Positions 50,067-61,370 of a stretch of DNA of 64,000 bases are shown here, one piece after another (within the stretch, counting starts at the first letter, position 1; each line of letters opens with the position of its first letter). The DNA comes from Malurus cyaneus samueli. Taxonomy: Eukaryota; Chordata; Aves; Passeriformes; Maluridae. The notes under the pieces were generated by a model, which did not search any database, was not told the DNA's origin, and worked only from the letters and a program-made list of their open reading frames with translations. Made by a program: the position numbers and the translations under genes. The stretch is taken from contig CM019216.1 of assembly GCA_009741485.1 (NCBI GenBank), positions 51,781,943 through 51,845,942 of the forward strand, written 5' to 3'.

Positions 50067-50880
50067 TCAGCCAGGGCATTAGCTTATTTTCTGCTAGATC
50101 ATGAAATCTTTACAATTGTCAGAGCCTCAACACCTCATTCACGAGACATGGACATGATTAAGTACCGACTCAAGGAAACTAATACCACCCCTCCAGTTAC
50201 CAGCACATCCCCCTGCAGCCTTTGCAAGACCCTGAGAACTGGTTGGAGCAAATACTGGTCAGCTCTCGATTCCAGCAAATCACCGGCAACAGCGCTAAAG
50301 TTGGAAGCGAATAGTTACAGCAACAAGAACAACAATGGCACCGGCATCTGTTTTTAGCAAAGAGGTTTTTTTTAGCTTTTAAACATATAACAGTACACTG
50401 CAAGCCTGAATCAAAAGACAAGTGAAAGAGTGTTTTGAATCCGCATTTCTTTCAGACACGCATTACTTCAGGCATTTGAAGAAAGTGTCGAACAGCTTCC
50501 CCACCCACTTTCTCAAAGTGGAGGAGAAATTGCTCTCAAATGTTGGTTATAAACTTGTAATCTGAACTCCAGCCACTCGGCAGGGCTGCAGAAGAATTTA
50601 CGATGTGCTAAATATTTCCTTTGTTCTTCCCAGTGGTAGCCTGCTGTAGCAATTAGAAAGCAACTGACTGCACATGTAACTGTGGTTCTTTTCTAAAGAA
50701 TTGTTGATAATTGTTAAAAGCCTTCCGAAGCGGGACTCGCTCTGCTAATACTGCAATACTTTGTGTGTCTATATTAATTGTCTGCATGTTTTTTTTTCTC
50801 ATCTTCTAATCTTAGCCATGTCCTCTGGGTACCTCACTTCTGGGACAGAAAGCAGACACAACTGTCGACCATTGCTATAA
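50067..50880. promoter_or_regulatory. CpG-enriched stretch (weak candidate regulatory region)
   Basis: About 15 CpGs lie in the roughly 0.8 kb after the G19 run, against a background of very few (examples: CACCGGCAACAGCG at 50281-50294, CCGAAGCGGGACTCG at 50725-50739). No TATA box, initiator, exon or known motif cluster that I can identify supports a promoter call. Confidence 0.2.
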
Positions 50881-51765
50881 TTTAGCCATTACTAACTGCC
50901 TTCCTGAATCCCTCTGTCTTTATTGGGCACCTACAAAGCTTCCACAGGAACAATGAGTTCATGCAAATGATCCAAACCACTACAACAACATTTGTTTCCA
51001 CTGCTGCATGAATATAATACAAAATAAAATGCAATTCTTCTTGATTCCAACAAAGAAAGCAGTGTCCTAAGCCATTCTGTTGCACACTGAGAGCACAGGA
51101 TATAGAACCCCACGGTGGCAAATTTGATGCAAGCTTGATATGAAGGAAAGTGCGAAGAAATTAACCTTGGAAAGACTGCAGGTTTTGCAAATAGGAAAGA
51201 TGGCTTTAGGAGATATTCCCCCACCAACATCCATCACATTAGCCATAGCTACAGAGAAGGTAATAAGCAGGGAAAAGTAGGCAAACTGGTACAGCTGCCA
51301 CAGCAGGAGCACAGGTCATGCTGAAGATGGAGCCCGCTAGTGAGAAGATAATAAACAATCGCAAAGAAAAGCAGTGAGACCACCGAGTGAAAGTTCAGGG
51401 TGAAGAATACACCAGTTGTGCTGGGAGCAGCTTTAGGAAGCCTCTTGTGGTCGGTCACCTCCTGCCCAGAGCTCAGTATGCAGGTGCTGGCTGAGAGCCC
51501 AGGGCAGCCCCACAACCTTGCTGCCTGTGCTGCCTCTGCAAAAGATGTTGAGACCAGTGAGGAAACCAGAGGGAAAGCTTCCTCTGCGTGCCAGCAGCAG
51601 GATCCATGGGATTTGGCTTTGGAATTCCTGCAAAGACTTAACCACTACATCAAAGTCAGCTCCTTGGCATTTGTGTGCTGTTGCTTAGCCCCCCTGGCTT
51701 TCCTAATCCTGGGAATGGTGTACCATTTTTTCCCTCTGAAATCTGAGGGAAACACAGTTCCCTAG
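50881..51765. other. Overlapping unrecognised open frames on both strands
   Basis: On the minus strand four partly overlapping frames (51249-51515, 51067-51312, 50931-51230, 50882-51121) read as hydrophobic, membrane-like segments; on the plus strand an open stretch of about 125 codons runs 51391-51765 (no ATG start; it reaches a 19-residue hydrophobic segment near its end). Neither matches a protein family that I know, and no splice signals are convincing. The minus-strand series could be a frameshifted pseudogene, but T-rich antisense sequence often reads as hydrophobic by chance. Confidence 0.15.
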
Positions 51766-51921
51766 TCAAAAAGCAGCCAACATCCATTGAAAGGACAGCA
51801 AAATTCCACCTCTGGCAGGTGACTTTCAACATAAACTACTGGACATGCAAGTTGAAAGCAAGCTTTCACACCTAGGCTTTGATTAGAGCACACGCTCCTC
51901 TGTGGTGGCCTTCGCCCCGCT

Positions 51922-51935
51922 GCGCCACCTGGCAA
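51922..51935 (-). promoter_or_regulatory. CTCF-like motif
   Basis: The minus strand reads TTGCCAGGTGGCGC, which agrees with the CTCF consensus CCASYAGRKGGCRS at 11 of 14 positions, including the whole central AG-GGC core; the three mismatches are at the 5' end. It sits in a small GC-rich patch (51901-51935) in AT-rich surroundings. Single-motif matches occur by chance, so this is a candidate only. Confidence 0.3.
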
Positions 51936-54900
51936 TGTCTGGAATCAAGTTATTTATAGTCTATACAATGAGAAGTCAAATGAGTTGGATGATTCAGAGT
52001 TTTGGTAATGAGATACAGAGATTTCTGTGCTGGGCTTGCTGGGTCAGACTCAGGCTCGGCTGGTGTTAAGGAGTGGAAGGCATTGCCATCTAGTTGCTTC
52101 TCAGCAATAATGAGAAATGCACTTTGTTTGGGCACCCTTCCTCCGAAGGCTCTGCAGACAAACCAAGGAGGAGGGCAGACTGAACAGTCTCTTTCTTCCC
52201 TAGATTTGATCCTTATCAAACAGACCAAAGATGCTCTACAGCCACTGCTTTAACCCCTTCCTAAGGATTTGGTGAGGCATGTTTTTCAGAGCACATCCAA
52301 CTCCTCGTGCTGAAGTTGGTGGAATGAATCCCAACTTGTGTGGCTGCCTCCCATACATTTTAATGCAAGCATGAACAAAGAGATTCTCCAGACAGCATTC
52401 ACAGTATATCCATTTGCCAACAAGTCATGTTTTTACTCAGTGCCAGTGTGTTGGCTGTGGTATTTCAAACACAGCTCTACCATCGACTCTTTCATTCACA
52501 ACAACCACTTTGCTTCTTCAATTGGCCAGCTTCGCATCATTTTTATGAACTTGTATTTCTTTGGATTTTTAGGGCAAATTCATAACTTCTGAGACCAAAT
52601 CGTCCTCTGTGCCTGTGTGAGTGCTGAATATTGTTGTGATTAGTTCTCACATGACTAAACAGTTCACTGTCCTGACACTCCAGTCTCAAAGATGCCTTGA
52701 AGCATCCCCAACTGCCATGTTACAGGGAGAATCCTGATGATCCCATCTTTTTGCAATTTTAGTAGTGAAATGAAAAATAAGCGAGTATTTCCCTCCTTTT
52801 GTGTCATCAGCCAAATATTGTTACATGTGTCCTGGATTGCTTTTAATATTCAGCTTTTTCATATATAAAAATTAAGATACACCAGGTGAGAAAAGAAATG
52901 AGAAAAAAGAACAAAATTTAATGGGAGTTGAAGAGAAAGGCGACACTTAAAGGCTCTGTTCACAAAGACTGCAATCAACACATGGAGTCAACACATTGAT
53001 ATTCTTAGTGCTCATTTATTACTTGTTTGTTGGAGATGTGTGCTTCAGTCCCAGCTTTATATTGCAGGAGCACTGACATCACATACATTCCCTCACACTT
53101 TTTTTTTCCTTGCTTTGACCGACTGAGAGGAACACTTTTCTGCAGGCTCTGCCAGTGTAAGAGGATATCACTTGTCTCCTGGACTCTAACTTTCCATCAA
53201 ACTGCAGTTGTAAATCTAAGCACTAAATTGATTAATTTTTAGCACTATGTGTTAAGGCAGAGCCAACAAGGCCAAAATACGATTAACTCATTAGGTACCG
53301 CAGACACATTACAATAGTCCTTGATGCAAAGAGCTTCTAATTAAAACAGAAAAGGCAGAACGCAGATGCAAAGCCAAAAAAGAGGCAAAGAGAACAAGAT
53401 AACTCATCTAAATTCTAGGAAGACCTCTGAATAGAAAAATAATCTTTGCGAATTCATCACAAAAAATTTAAATAAGATCCTACACTTGGGCACATTTTTA
53501 GCAGGATTGCATGAAGATGTATAAAAGACGTTGTGTTATGTATTTCTTCTTATAAATGGATTGTCAATGCCATAGCATTTATTTAAGCAGAATCTTACCC
53601 AAGAATTTTAAGCAACCACCATTTAGTGCAACCTTCTCATTCTCCAATGCTAGGATAAATAATAAATAGTGATCTCAATTTACATACTGAAGCCTAGAAA
53701 GTCAGGAGACCGGCTTAGCATTGTTCTAGCAAATCCAAGCTGAGGCAAGATGCCAGGAGCAAAATGTGTGGTTTTGCCTACTCACTAGGTGACATTTGCT
53801 TTGCATTCTACTGACCTATTTTGCAGTCAGTGTTGGGATCATCACACTCAAGACTTAAAATGTGTTGTTTTAGGCTCAGAAGTGTAGGAAAATTGGATGG
53901 AGACAGAGGTGGAATAAGTCACAATCTTTCATGTGAAAGACAGAGCAGTGGAGAGATGGCCGAGAAAGCACAGGTTAACAAGACAGCAGTGATTCAACAA
54001 CTTGTGTGATGAAAGAAAAAATCCTCCCCATTAGTTTTTTGGGGTAACTCTGATAAAACATGGTCAGATCATGGTTTATTTTTACCTCACTGATCACTGC
54101 GTTTAGAACATTAGCAAGAAGCACTGCAACAATGAAATTAAAGTTATCGAAGTGCTGTTAAATTTCATCCACTTAAACATCAGCTAGAGTCACAGTAACT
54201 TGTACCAACAGCCTCTGATTATTTTTATACTTTGTTTGACAGACACTTCTGGAAATGTCTTCTTGTTTTACGTCGTCAGCAGAGCTCTCGGGCTAAGTTC
54301 CTTACGTATCTCTCAATGCTGCTAAGCTGATTGGCATTTACTTGTACCCCCTCACTGTAAGAATCATGGAGTCTGACTTGGCAACAACCATCTCCTTTTT
54401 TTTTCTTTATTTTGTTTTGAACAGAACAACTGCCTTTCAAACTTAAGCCCATCTGGTCTTACTTGAAAAATGAAGGGGCAAAAATTAAAATCAGTTGTCA
54501 CTAATTAGAGAAAAGTCCTGCATAAACAATTGAAAGGTCTTTTCATACTTATGGCCTGACATTTCCACAAAAAGCTTAATTGCTTGCATGGGCCTAAAGG
54601 GTTATGTTCTTTTTTTAAGTTGCATATGCTCTCTGCCAAATACTAGCTTGGACATGCTGTGAGTGATTTTTGGATCACCAGCAGTTATTGCTATTTTAGG
54701 CTCTGTCACAGCTTGAAATTGTAATTAATTTTGAGGATCCTGACAATCATAATTATGACTGTCCTGGTTTCTGATAAGACTTACTTTGCCTTTTTCCTTT
54801 TTTTGTAGGAAATCTTTGAGTTTAGTATTGGGAAAAAATGCCATACTGCAGACCATCACATGACAATAAATTTTCAATTTAAAAATTAAACACCGGCCTT

Positions 54901-57900
54901 ACAGTTGGGCAGGAAACATGCTTCCTGTACCATGGAACCTGTAAAGTTTTCATAAATGTTCCCATCATGAATTCTAAATTCTCTGAAGCACTATTCATAA
55001 CATCAGGTAAAGGAAAAGACAATCATTGCAGTTTCGAATGCTTAAGGTGCATAAAAGAAATAATTATAGGTTTATCCATGTTTAATCATCTATGCTCATG
55101 TGAAAAGTAAACACTAACTGAAGCAGGGTCTTTAATCAAAAACTTTCTTTGTCCCTGATTAAGTTCTCTTTGCTATTCTGGGGTTTCTACAACACTTTTT
55201 TCATCTTATCCTTCGGTTTCTCTCTAGTTTTGGTTAGAAAATCAAGTTTTGAACAGGAGAGATCCCCAAAATATTGTACTGAACTGGTGTTTCAATTGAG
55301 AGTTTCCATTTCCCTGAATATTTTCCATGGGATAAAAAAAAAAAAAATATAAAGTTTTGAAAATTTCTCATTTGTCCCTGAAACTTAAAAACCATTGTAC
55401 TCTTTTATGGCAGGTGAAAATTCATGATGCTTACAACTTCCAGTATGGCTTACGCTTCGACTTCACAACATTGGCAATCAGTAATAGAAATAAAGGCAGG
55501 AGTACTTTTCCTTTCAGTTTTTTAAAGACATTGAACTAATAAAAATCCACCAGAGTTGGGTAGTGAAACAAGTATAGAGTGAAAAGAAAATATTTGCTGG
55601 GCCTTTGGATTCACTTCTGATGGCCCTGGGAAATGATAATGTCCCTCAGCTGTTCTTGTGGCCCTTGAAGAGAGAGAAAGCAGACTGCATTTGCCTAACC
55701 CCTTAAGTGAGCACATGCGTCATGCTGTAGTCTCTGTTTTCTGAGATTTATCCTCCCTCTTTAGCAGCTCCCAATAATAGCAGAAGGAACGACACAGTAA
55801 CAGAAGGGAGGATGCCCCTTCCGAAAGAATACTGTTGTGCGTTTATTTGAAATACAACACTCAAGGCCAGCTTGTACTTTGCAGGTTTTGACTGATTTAG
55901 GACACTGCAGAGCCTCAATATAAATAAGGAAGCAGCTCAAGGAGTTTCCTAGGATGCGTATTCCTAGCCCTAGATGACACCTGGTTGAGGATATGAAGGC
56001 CAGCAGCTCTATGCAATCCTGTCTGTGTAAGCAGACAATTTGGCTGCCCCAGTGTTCAGAAAGGGAGAAAAGCAATGCTTCCCTTCTTGTCTGATCCAGG
56101 GGCATTCCTTCCAACACCGGGATCAAGAGAAGATTTCTCTTTGCTTCCTCAGCACAGCAATGGCAATCCTTTATAGCATTCTTTTGTTTTCCCTTGAGAA
56201 AGAGTTAATTCTTAGGTCCGCTTTCCTACTTGTACCATGTTCAGCTAGTTCTTCCAGGAACTCTAGGTTCTAAAATCATGCACATTTGAAAGGATTACTT
56301 TTATTGTTTTTAATAAATAATGTGAGTTTCCAGCCCCTCTTTCTTCACCAAGAAGAGTCTTCTGGTGTCAACTAAGTAGGTACTAAATGCTGGGGGAAAA
56401 AGACCCTAAGAAACAAAGAGGCAATGAAAAGAATCCCATTACCTGTTAGAGTTTCCAAAAGAACCTTGTGATTTTGTTTGCATTAAGATTTTTCAATGCC
56501 CAGAACTAGTAAGCCTGGTTAAATATTTAGTAAACAGAACTAATGCATTGAAAATTCTCCTCATTTTATTTGGAATGGGTAAGGAATCTAGGAACTTATC
56601 ATTTTTATTCAGTGAACAACTCAGATCTAAACATGCCCAGCTTTCAGGTCTAAGCATGGATGGGACAACTTCACAGGTGGTGTCATAGATCCACTTCAGA
56701 GTAAGAGCCATGAAGAACCTGTCATAGATATTTTGCAGCTCCTTCTCAGTTTTTGCCCAATGCTATTTAATTTTTTTTATTTTACAATTTCTAACAGCCA
56801 AAAATGTGTCTTAGATATGCTCAGAAACTGTTTTTAATAGGACTAAGCAGGTTACTAATTTTCTCATTCTTGAAGCTCAATGGGATTTGCAAATTAGTCA
56901 TAGCCTCAGTGGGGTCTCAAATGAGATTTGCTCTGGTAGGCAGTTCTTTAATACCCTTAAATACTCAAGCCCAGCCTAACTATGGTCAGATCAGTAGTGG
57001 TTACAATATTTATGCAATTTTGGTTTTATCCTTTATCTACCTATTTCTGATACAAGGCTACTGGTGGTCCTGAAATATGAATTCCTTCCTCTTAAAATGA
57101 TTCCAGGTTTTCAAATGAAGCCATCCCAAGTATGGAGGCTGGAAATCAGGGCTTCCTTCCTTATCTCAAGTGGCCTGCCAAAATTTCTGATTGTACTCAA
57201 ACTTTTCCTTTATTTAGGCCAGTAAATTAAAATATCTCCTTTTCTCTCCCAGTGTAGCCTCTAGACTAGCTGTTGTGATGTTTTCTTTTAGTATTCGAAA
57301 GAAGCTACTGAAGTCAGAGTGGGAAATGCTGAAGGCACTGAAGGACTAACGATAAAGAAGGAATGAGATCCATGATAGTCATCATCTCTAAGACTCTATT
57401 ATTGAAATGCCTTTTTAGATATTCCATTTTATTTCACCTACAATTTTTACAGTGTGCACTTGATTAAGTAGTAAGGTAGTGAAGTTTCACAGATGTACTT
57501 CGGGGTCAAGTTCTGGGTACTTGTCCTCTTCTCCTCTCCCTCTTCACTGTTGCCCACCCAGTGTAAATGTTCAATCAGGACTCGCACTTCACTCTGTTGT
57601 ATTTTGACTTCAGCCTCAAACTATTGCATTTCAAGAAGATTAAGACACATTCTGAAATATCTGAGAAGCTTCTGGAGTGCTAGTCACACATTGTGATCTT
57701 CCTTGCATGTGTTTTGTCAAGTCTGCAGATTCTGCTGCAAGCAGCCTCTGAACAGGACTGTGCAAAGTCTTTGGGGGCACCTCACCAGTAACAGCAACAG
57801 AAGTAAAAAAGAAACTCCTACACAAGGACAGCTCTGAAGGCTTCTTGCTCTTTCCAGTATATTTCCAGATCGGGGATTTCTGAAACATGAGGAGTACCAT

Positions 57901-59191
57901 CAGCTTCTCCTGCGAAGTCTTCAGGAAGGATTAAACAACTAATCCTTGGTTGCCAAAAAAAGGCAGAGAAGATACCTTTTCCAGGTACCTCCCGCCAGGA
58001 GGGGAGACTGCCAATCCTGCTGCCCTGTAGCCAGGGTAAAACATCTGTGCCCTAGAAAGTCCTGACACCTGTGACACACCATGGTCCCTGCTCAGGGTGC
58101 CACCTGCTGTGAATTCCTCCAGGCACCAAGGCAGGCGGGCACTGCCATGGAAAGAATTACAAGGCCAAAGTTTGTTTCCATGCTTTGGCCCTAGGATGCC
58201 TGAGATTAGGCAGAGCAGCCCCTGTGTTGCCAAGGAGCCCTCCACAGGCTCAGACTTTAGAGCACAATTTCCCTCCAGATGTAAATGTGTAACAGGCGAC
58301 TTAGGAGGTAACCAGTTAATTGTCCTTTAGCTAGTAACCCTCTGTCCTGGTCATTAAAACATTTTATATACTGCTCAGAGTATGTACATTGTAGTAGCAA
58401 TTACACTGAAATAGATAAAATAAAACAGACTGATAAACTTGATTGTTTGTTTTCCCTCAGTTTTCTTTCCAGACCTGCTATAATTGTTTGCAATAACAGA
58501 AAGGGTAGCAATAATGCTGGTTAACAGGGTTGCTGTTAAGGCATGGAGTGGATTCTGCTCAAAGCTCACTACTGAATTCCCATGGATCCTGAGGCAAGGC
58601 TCCTGGTGCTTCTGTTCCCCTTTTGTAAAGGGAAAATATCCCTCCATTTTCTACCTGTTTTATGCATGCCTTGTCCTCCAAATAGTATTGTGTTAGGGAT
58701 TAATCTTCAGGCCAGCCCATGAAAATCTTCTTTGGAACATTCTCTGATTGCTGTGAGTTCTGTTTGGACTCAGAACTTTATTTTACTTTGCAGCTTCCAC
58801 CACTGTGGTTGCACTACATGTCCAAAACCCACATGATAAATCCATATGCAAAGCCTTCCCTCCTCTGTAGAGAGTCTGTCAGATATATCCTATACCCAGT
58901 AACTGGCTGTAATTTTGATCTAAATTATACTCAGGATACTTGGAAAGTTGTGGAGAAATGATAGCTGAGTTATTAACATCAAAGCATTTTAAAAGGCACC
59001 CTATTTATTTTACTTAAATACATTTAATAAGATAAAGTGGTGCCTCAACTAAAACAAAAACAACAACAATAAAAAAAAAACCTCTCTGCAGTATTAAAAC
59101 TTTCATTCTCACAGGAATCTAACCAGTCACTAAACCATCAAATTATTACTATTGTTATTATTATTATCATCTGTATTACCACAAATGTGTA
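51936..59191. other. Unique non-coding DNA, 7 kb
   Basis: No exon, RNA gene or confidently named repeat. A weak CR1-like echo (TTTTGTGTCATCAGCCAAAT) at 52797-52816 is too short to call. GC-richer patches occur near 52050-52200 and 57960-58260. A13 run near 55335-55348; ATT-rich tract near 59140-59170. Confidence 0.45.
54722..54758. promoter_or_regulatory. Clustered homeodomain-type palindromes
   Basis: TAATTAAT (54722-54729) and the 12-base perfect palindrome TCATAATTATGA (54747-54758) lie 17 bases apart. TAATTA-type strings are classical homeodomain sites, but they are also frequent in AT-rich DNA. Confidence 0.2.
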
Positions 59192-59520
59192 AGATTCATA
59201 GACTTTAAATCTAAAAGGGAAAATGATGGTTGATCACCCCTAAAAGCACATAAATCACATAATTACATGTAGTTGTAATTCATGAGCAAAATAATACTTT
59301 TGACTTGCTTAGAAAGATACAAAGAAATGGTGCAGGTTTTATTTCCTCAGGAAATTTGTTCCAGTGACAAACATCCCTTACATGTGAAAATATGTGTGTT
59401 TCAACTTGAATGCCATTAAATTTTATACATTTCTTCTTCCTAATTCTTTTTCCTACCACATGCAGTAGGTATCTAGTATTTCAACAATACTCATCACACC
59501 ATCAACCGTCTTCCCAAATG
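59192..59520 (-). mobile_element. Ancient, decayed CR1-type LINE 3'-end fragment
   Basis: Starts with AGATTCATAGACTTTAA followed by AAAAGGGA..ATGATGGTTGATCA; then AAATTTGTTCCAGTGACAAA at 59353-59372, CATCCCTTACATGTGAAAA, TTTCAACTTGAATGCCATT at 59400-59418 and GTAGGTATCTAGTATTTCAA with ATCA..ACC after it. Order and spacing follow the reverse complement of the 3' region of an old CR1 lineage common in turtles and crocodilians (recalled pattern). It appears to be the same family as the copy at 23059-23998: both carry the TTGTT..AACTT..CC block and the block before it. No coding sequence remains. Confidence 0.55.
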
Positions 59521-60300
59521 CTTAAAAACAATTGGGTTTCTTGCTGTGTACCTGGAAGGAGATCTGTTTCCAACTAGTTCAGACTGTGCTGAAGTCCAAG
59601 GCTCTTGCAGAAAATGCCTTGCATGAGACCAAGGACAACAAAAAAGTTCTAAGATTTGAACAGCAGGTAATTAACCAGAAGAGCCAAGGAGTTATAACTA
59701 AATAGGAATTAATATCTTAAATTTATGTATAAGCAAAAATAAAAATTAGAAAAGTGTTGCGAAAAAGCCTGTGAAATCATTAACTCCATTATCCATTTAT
59801 TACTAAATAAATAAATCTGTTGCTGTTGCCCTTACTAACTAAAAGTGGTCAAGAACCCTTGAAGATTTGCAAAAAAAAAAGAGAAACTTATTTCTATCTT
59901 CAAGCTGACAGCAGAAGGCATCTAGTCTGTCCCGTGAAGAGGGATCAATTACATGTTTATTTATAGCCTGTGAACCAGGATTACAAAATGTGGGCCCATA
60001 ACTCGGATGGGCTCCCAACGCTTGCTGTCGGAGGATTGCGCAACAGCCTCACATAGAGCACGTGGTCACCCTGCTTTTCAGGGTGAGAACCCAACTGCTC
60101 CTCAGTGCCTGCCTCAAGCAGCAAAGGTGTCCAAGCAAGCCTGGCATAACGGAGCACTTCAACTTCTCTCATCTTCTGAAAGCTAAACTAGAAGGTCTAA
60201 CTCAGCAGTTATTTTATTTTAGAAACTTGATATTTTTATTCAATTAGCTTTTTTAAACAGACCCTCTCTTTCTTTCATTTCCTTAAGTTTCCTTCTAGTA

Positions 60301-60336
<36 letters not shown>

Positions 60337-60911
60337 TGTTGGTCTGTACAACAGCTCCTACTTTCTGAATTACCTGTATATGATGTAGTCAGAGAGCAAC
60401 ATGAGAGAATCCCTCCAGCTTCAAGACTCAAGCTCCTGACACTCCTGTCTGGCTTTCAGCTATGATTTGCTTCCTATTTGCACTTGGAAATAGAGTCATG
60501 GCAAAGGTTAAGGCAGAGCAGTAATAGAGACACACCACCTACGTGAGATCCTGTACTTAAAGAGGACTTGATGAAGGTAAATTCCAAAACAGTCCTCCCA
60601 TTCATTTGATGTTACTGAGGAATCCCCAAGAGAACATTGTTTCTCACATCACCTGATGCTACCTTACTCTGCCTAAACTTTTGTCGTATCTGTGATCTTG
60701 GAACCAGAATCAGGGTTCAAACATTGCAGCATCTGGTGGTGGCCTTACTAACACTACTGTTTTCCAAAGAAAAAAGGTTTGAGGTGTCCCAGCATGTTTA
60801 GAGGAACACAGTTTTACTGAGTCTTGCTTTTTCTAACTGAATAAGGAATGAAATTAGCTACTCATTTTGCAGTCCTCACACCAGCAAAAGCCACATATTG
60901 GCAGTTACCAA
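59521..60911. other. Unique non-coding DNA with a T31 run
   Basis: No gene is visible. The patch 59985-60120 is CpG- and GC-richer than its surroundings. A poly-T run (60305-60335) lies in the middle. Confidence 0.45.
60305..60335 (+). repeat. Poly-T run (31 bases)
   Basis: Uninterrupted T31, the longest homopolymer in the window. I see no gene-like sequence to the right that would make it the poly-A tail of a minus-strand retrocopy. Confidence 0.9.
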
Positions 60912-61370
60912 AATCACAGAATCATAGAATCATCAAGGTTGGAAGAGACCTTTAAGACCACACAGTCCAGCTGTCAACCCAGCACTGCCACTGTAACCCC
61001 ATAAACCACTAAACCACATCAACCATACCAGATCCAGGCGCCTCTAAAGCACCACCAGCTGGGCAGCCTATTCCAGTGCCTGACAACCTTAACAGCGAAA
61101 ATTTCTTTTCTAATATCTAATCTGAATGTCCCGTCTCAGGCCTTTCCCTCCGATCCTCTGACTGCAGGGACAGCAGGAGAGACCAGCCCCCATCTCACTG
61201 CAACCTCTTTGAAGGAGGGAGTGATGAGGTTGAAGGGAGTGATGAGGTTCCCCCTGAGCTTCCTCTTCTGGAGACTAAACAAAGTCTCCCTCAGCTGCTC
61301 CACAATTTTCTAGACCTCTCACGAGCCATGGTGCCCTTTGCTGGATCTATGGTAGCTCATGCTTGGATTG
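60912..61370 (-). mobile_element. CR1 LINE, 5'-truncated 3' end
   Basis: The plus strand begins with AATCACAGAATCATAGAATCATCAAGGTTGGAAGAGACC, quoted here in parts only: the AATCATAGAATC octamer-type terminus and GGTTGGAAGAGACCTTTAAG are the reverse complement of the avian CR1 3' end. The following CAACCCAGCACTGCCA, TGGGCAGCCTATTCCAGTGC, AATTTCTTTTCTAATATCTA, CCCCTGAGCTTCCTCTTCTG and CCCTTTGCTGGAT blocks continue it toward the reverse-transcriptase 3' end. About 460 bases remain, 5'-truncated near 61370. It has an internal tandem duplication at 61217-61249 and no intact open frame. Confidence 0.93.
61217..61249 (+). repeat. 18-bp-period tandem duplication inside the CR1 copy
   Basis: GGGAGTGATGAGGTT occurs at 61217-61231 and 61235-61249, joined by GAA. 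In the usual CR1 3' region only one such segment precedes the CCCCTGAGC block, so this is a copy-specific duplication. Confidence 0.85.

Noticed and set aside
52797..52816. CR1-like echo (TTTTGTGTCATCAGCC)
   Set aside because: Flanking sequence does not supply further blocks of the family in order.
60240..60431. Poly-T as the tail of a minus-strand processed pseudogene
   Set aside because: No mRNA-like or protein-like sequence is seen to its right and no target duplication was found.
60700..60730. GGGTTCAAAC string as a tRNA T-arm
   Set aside because: No acceptor stem, anticodon arm or A-box sequence at the right distance.
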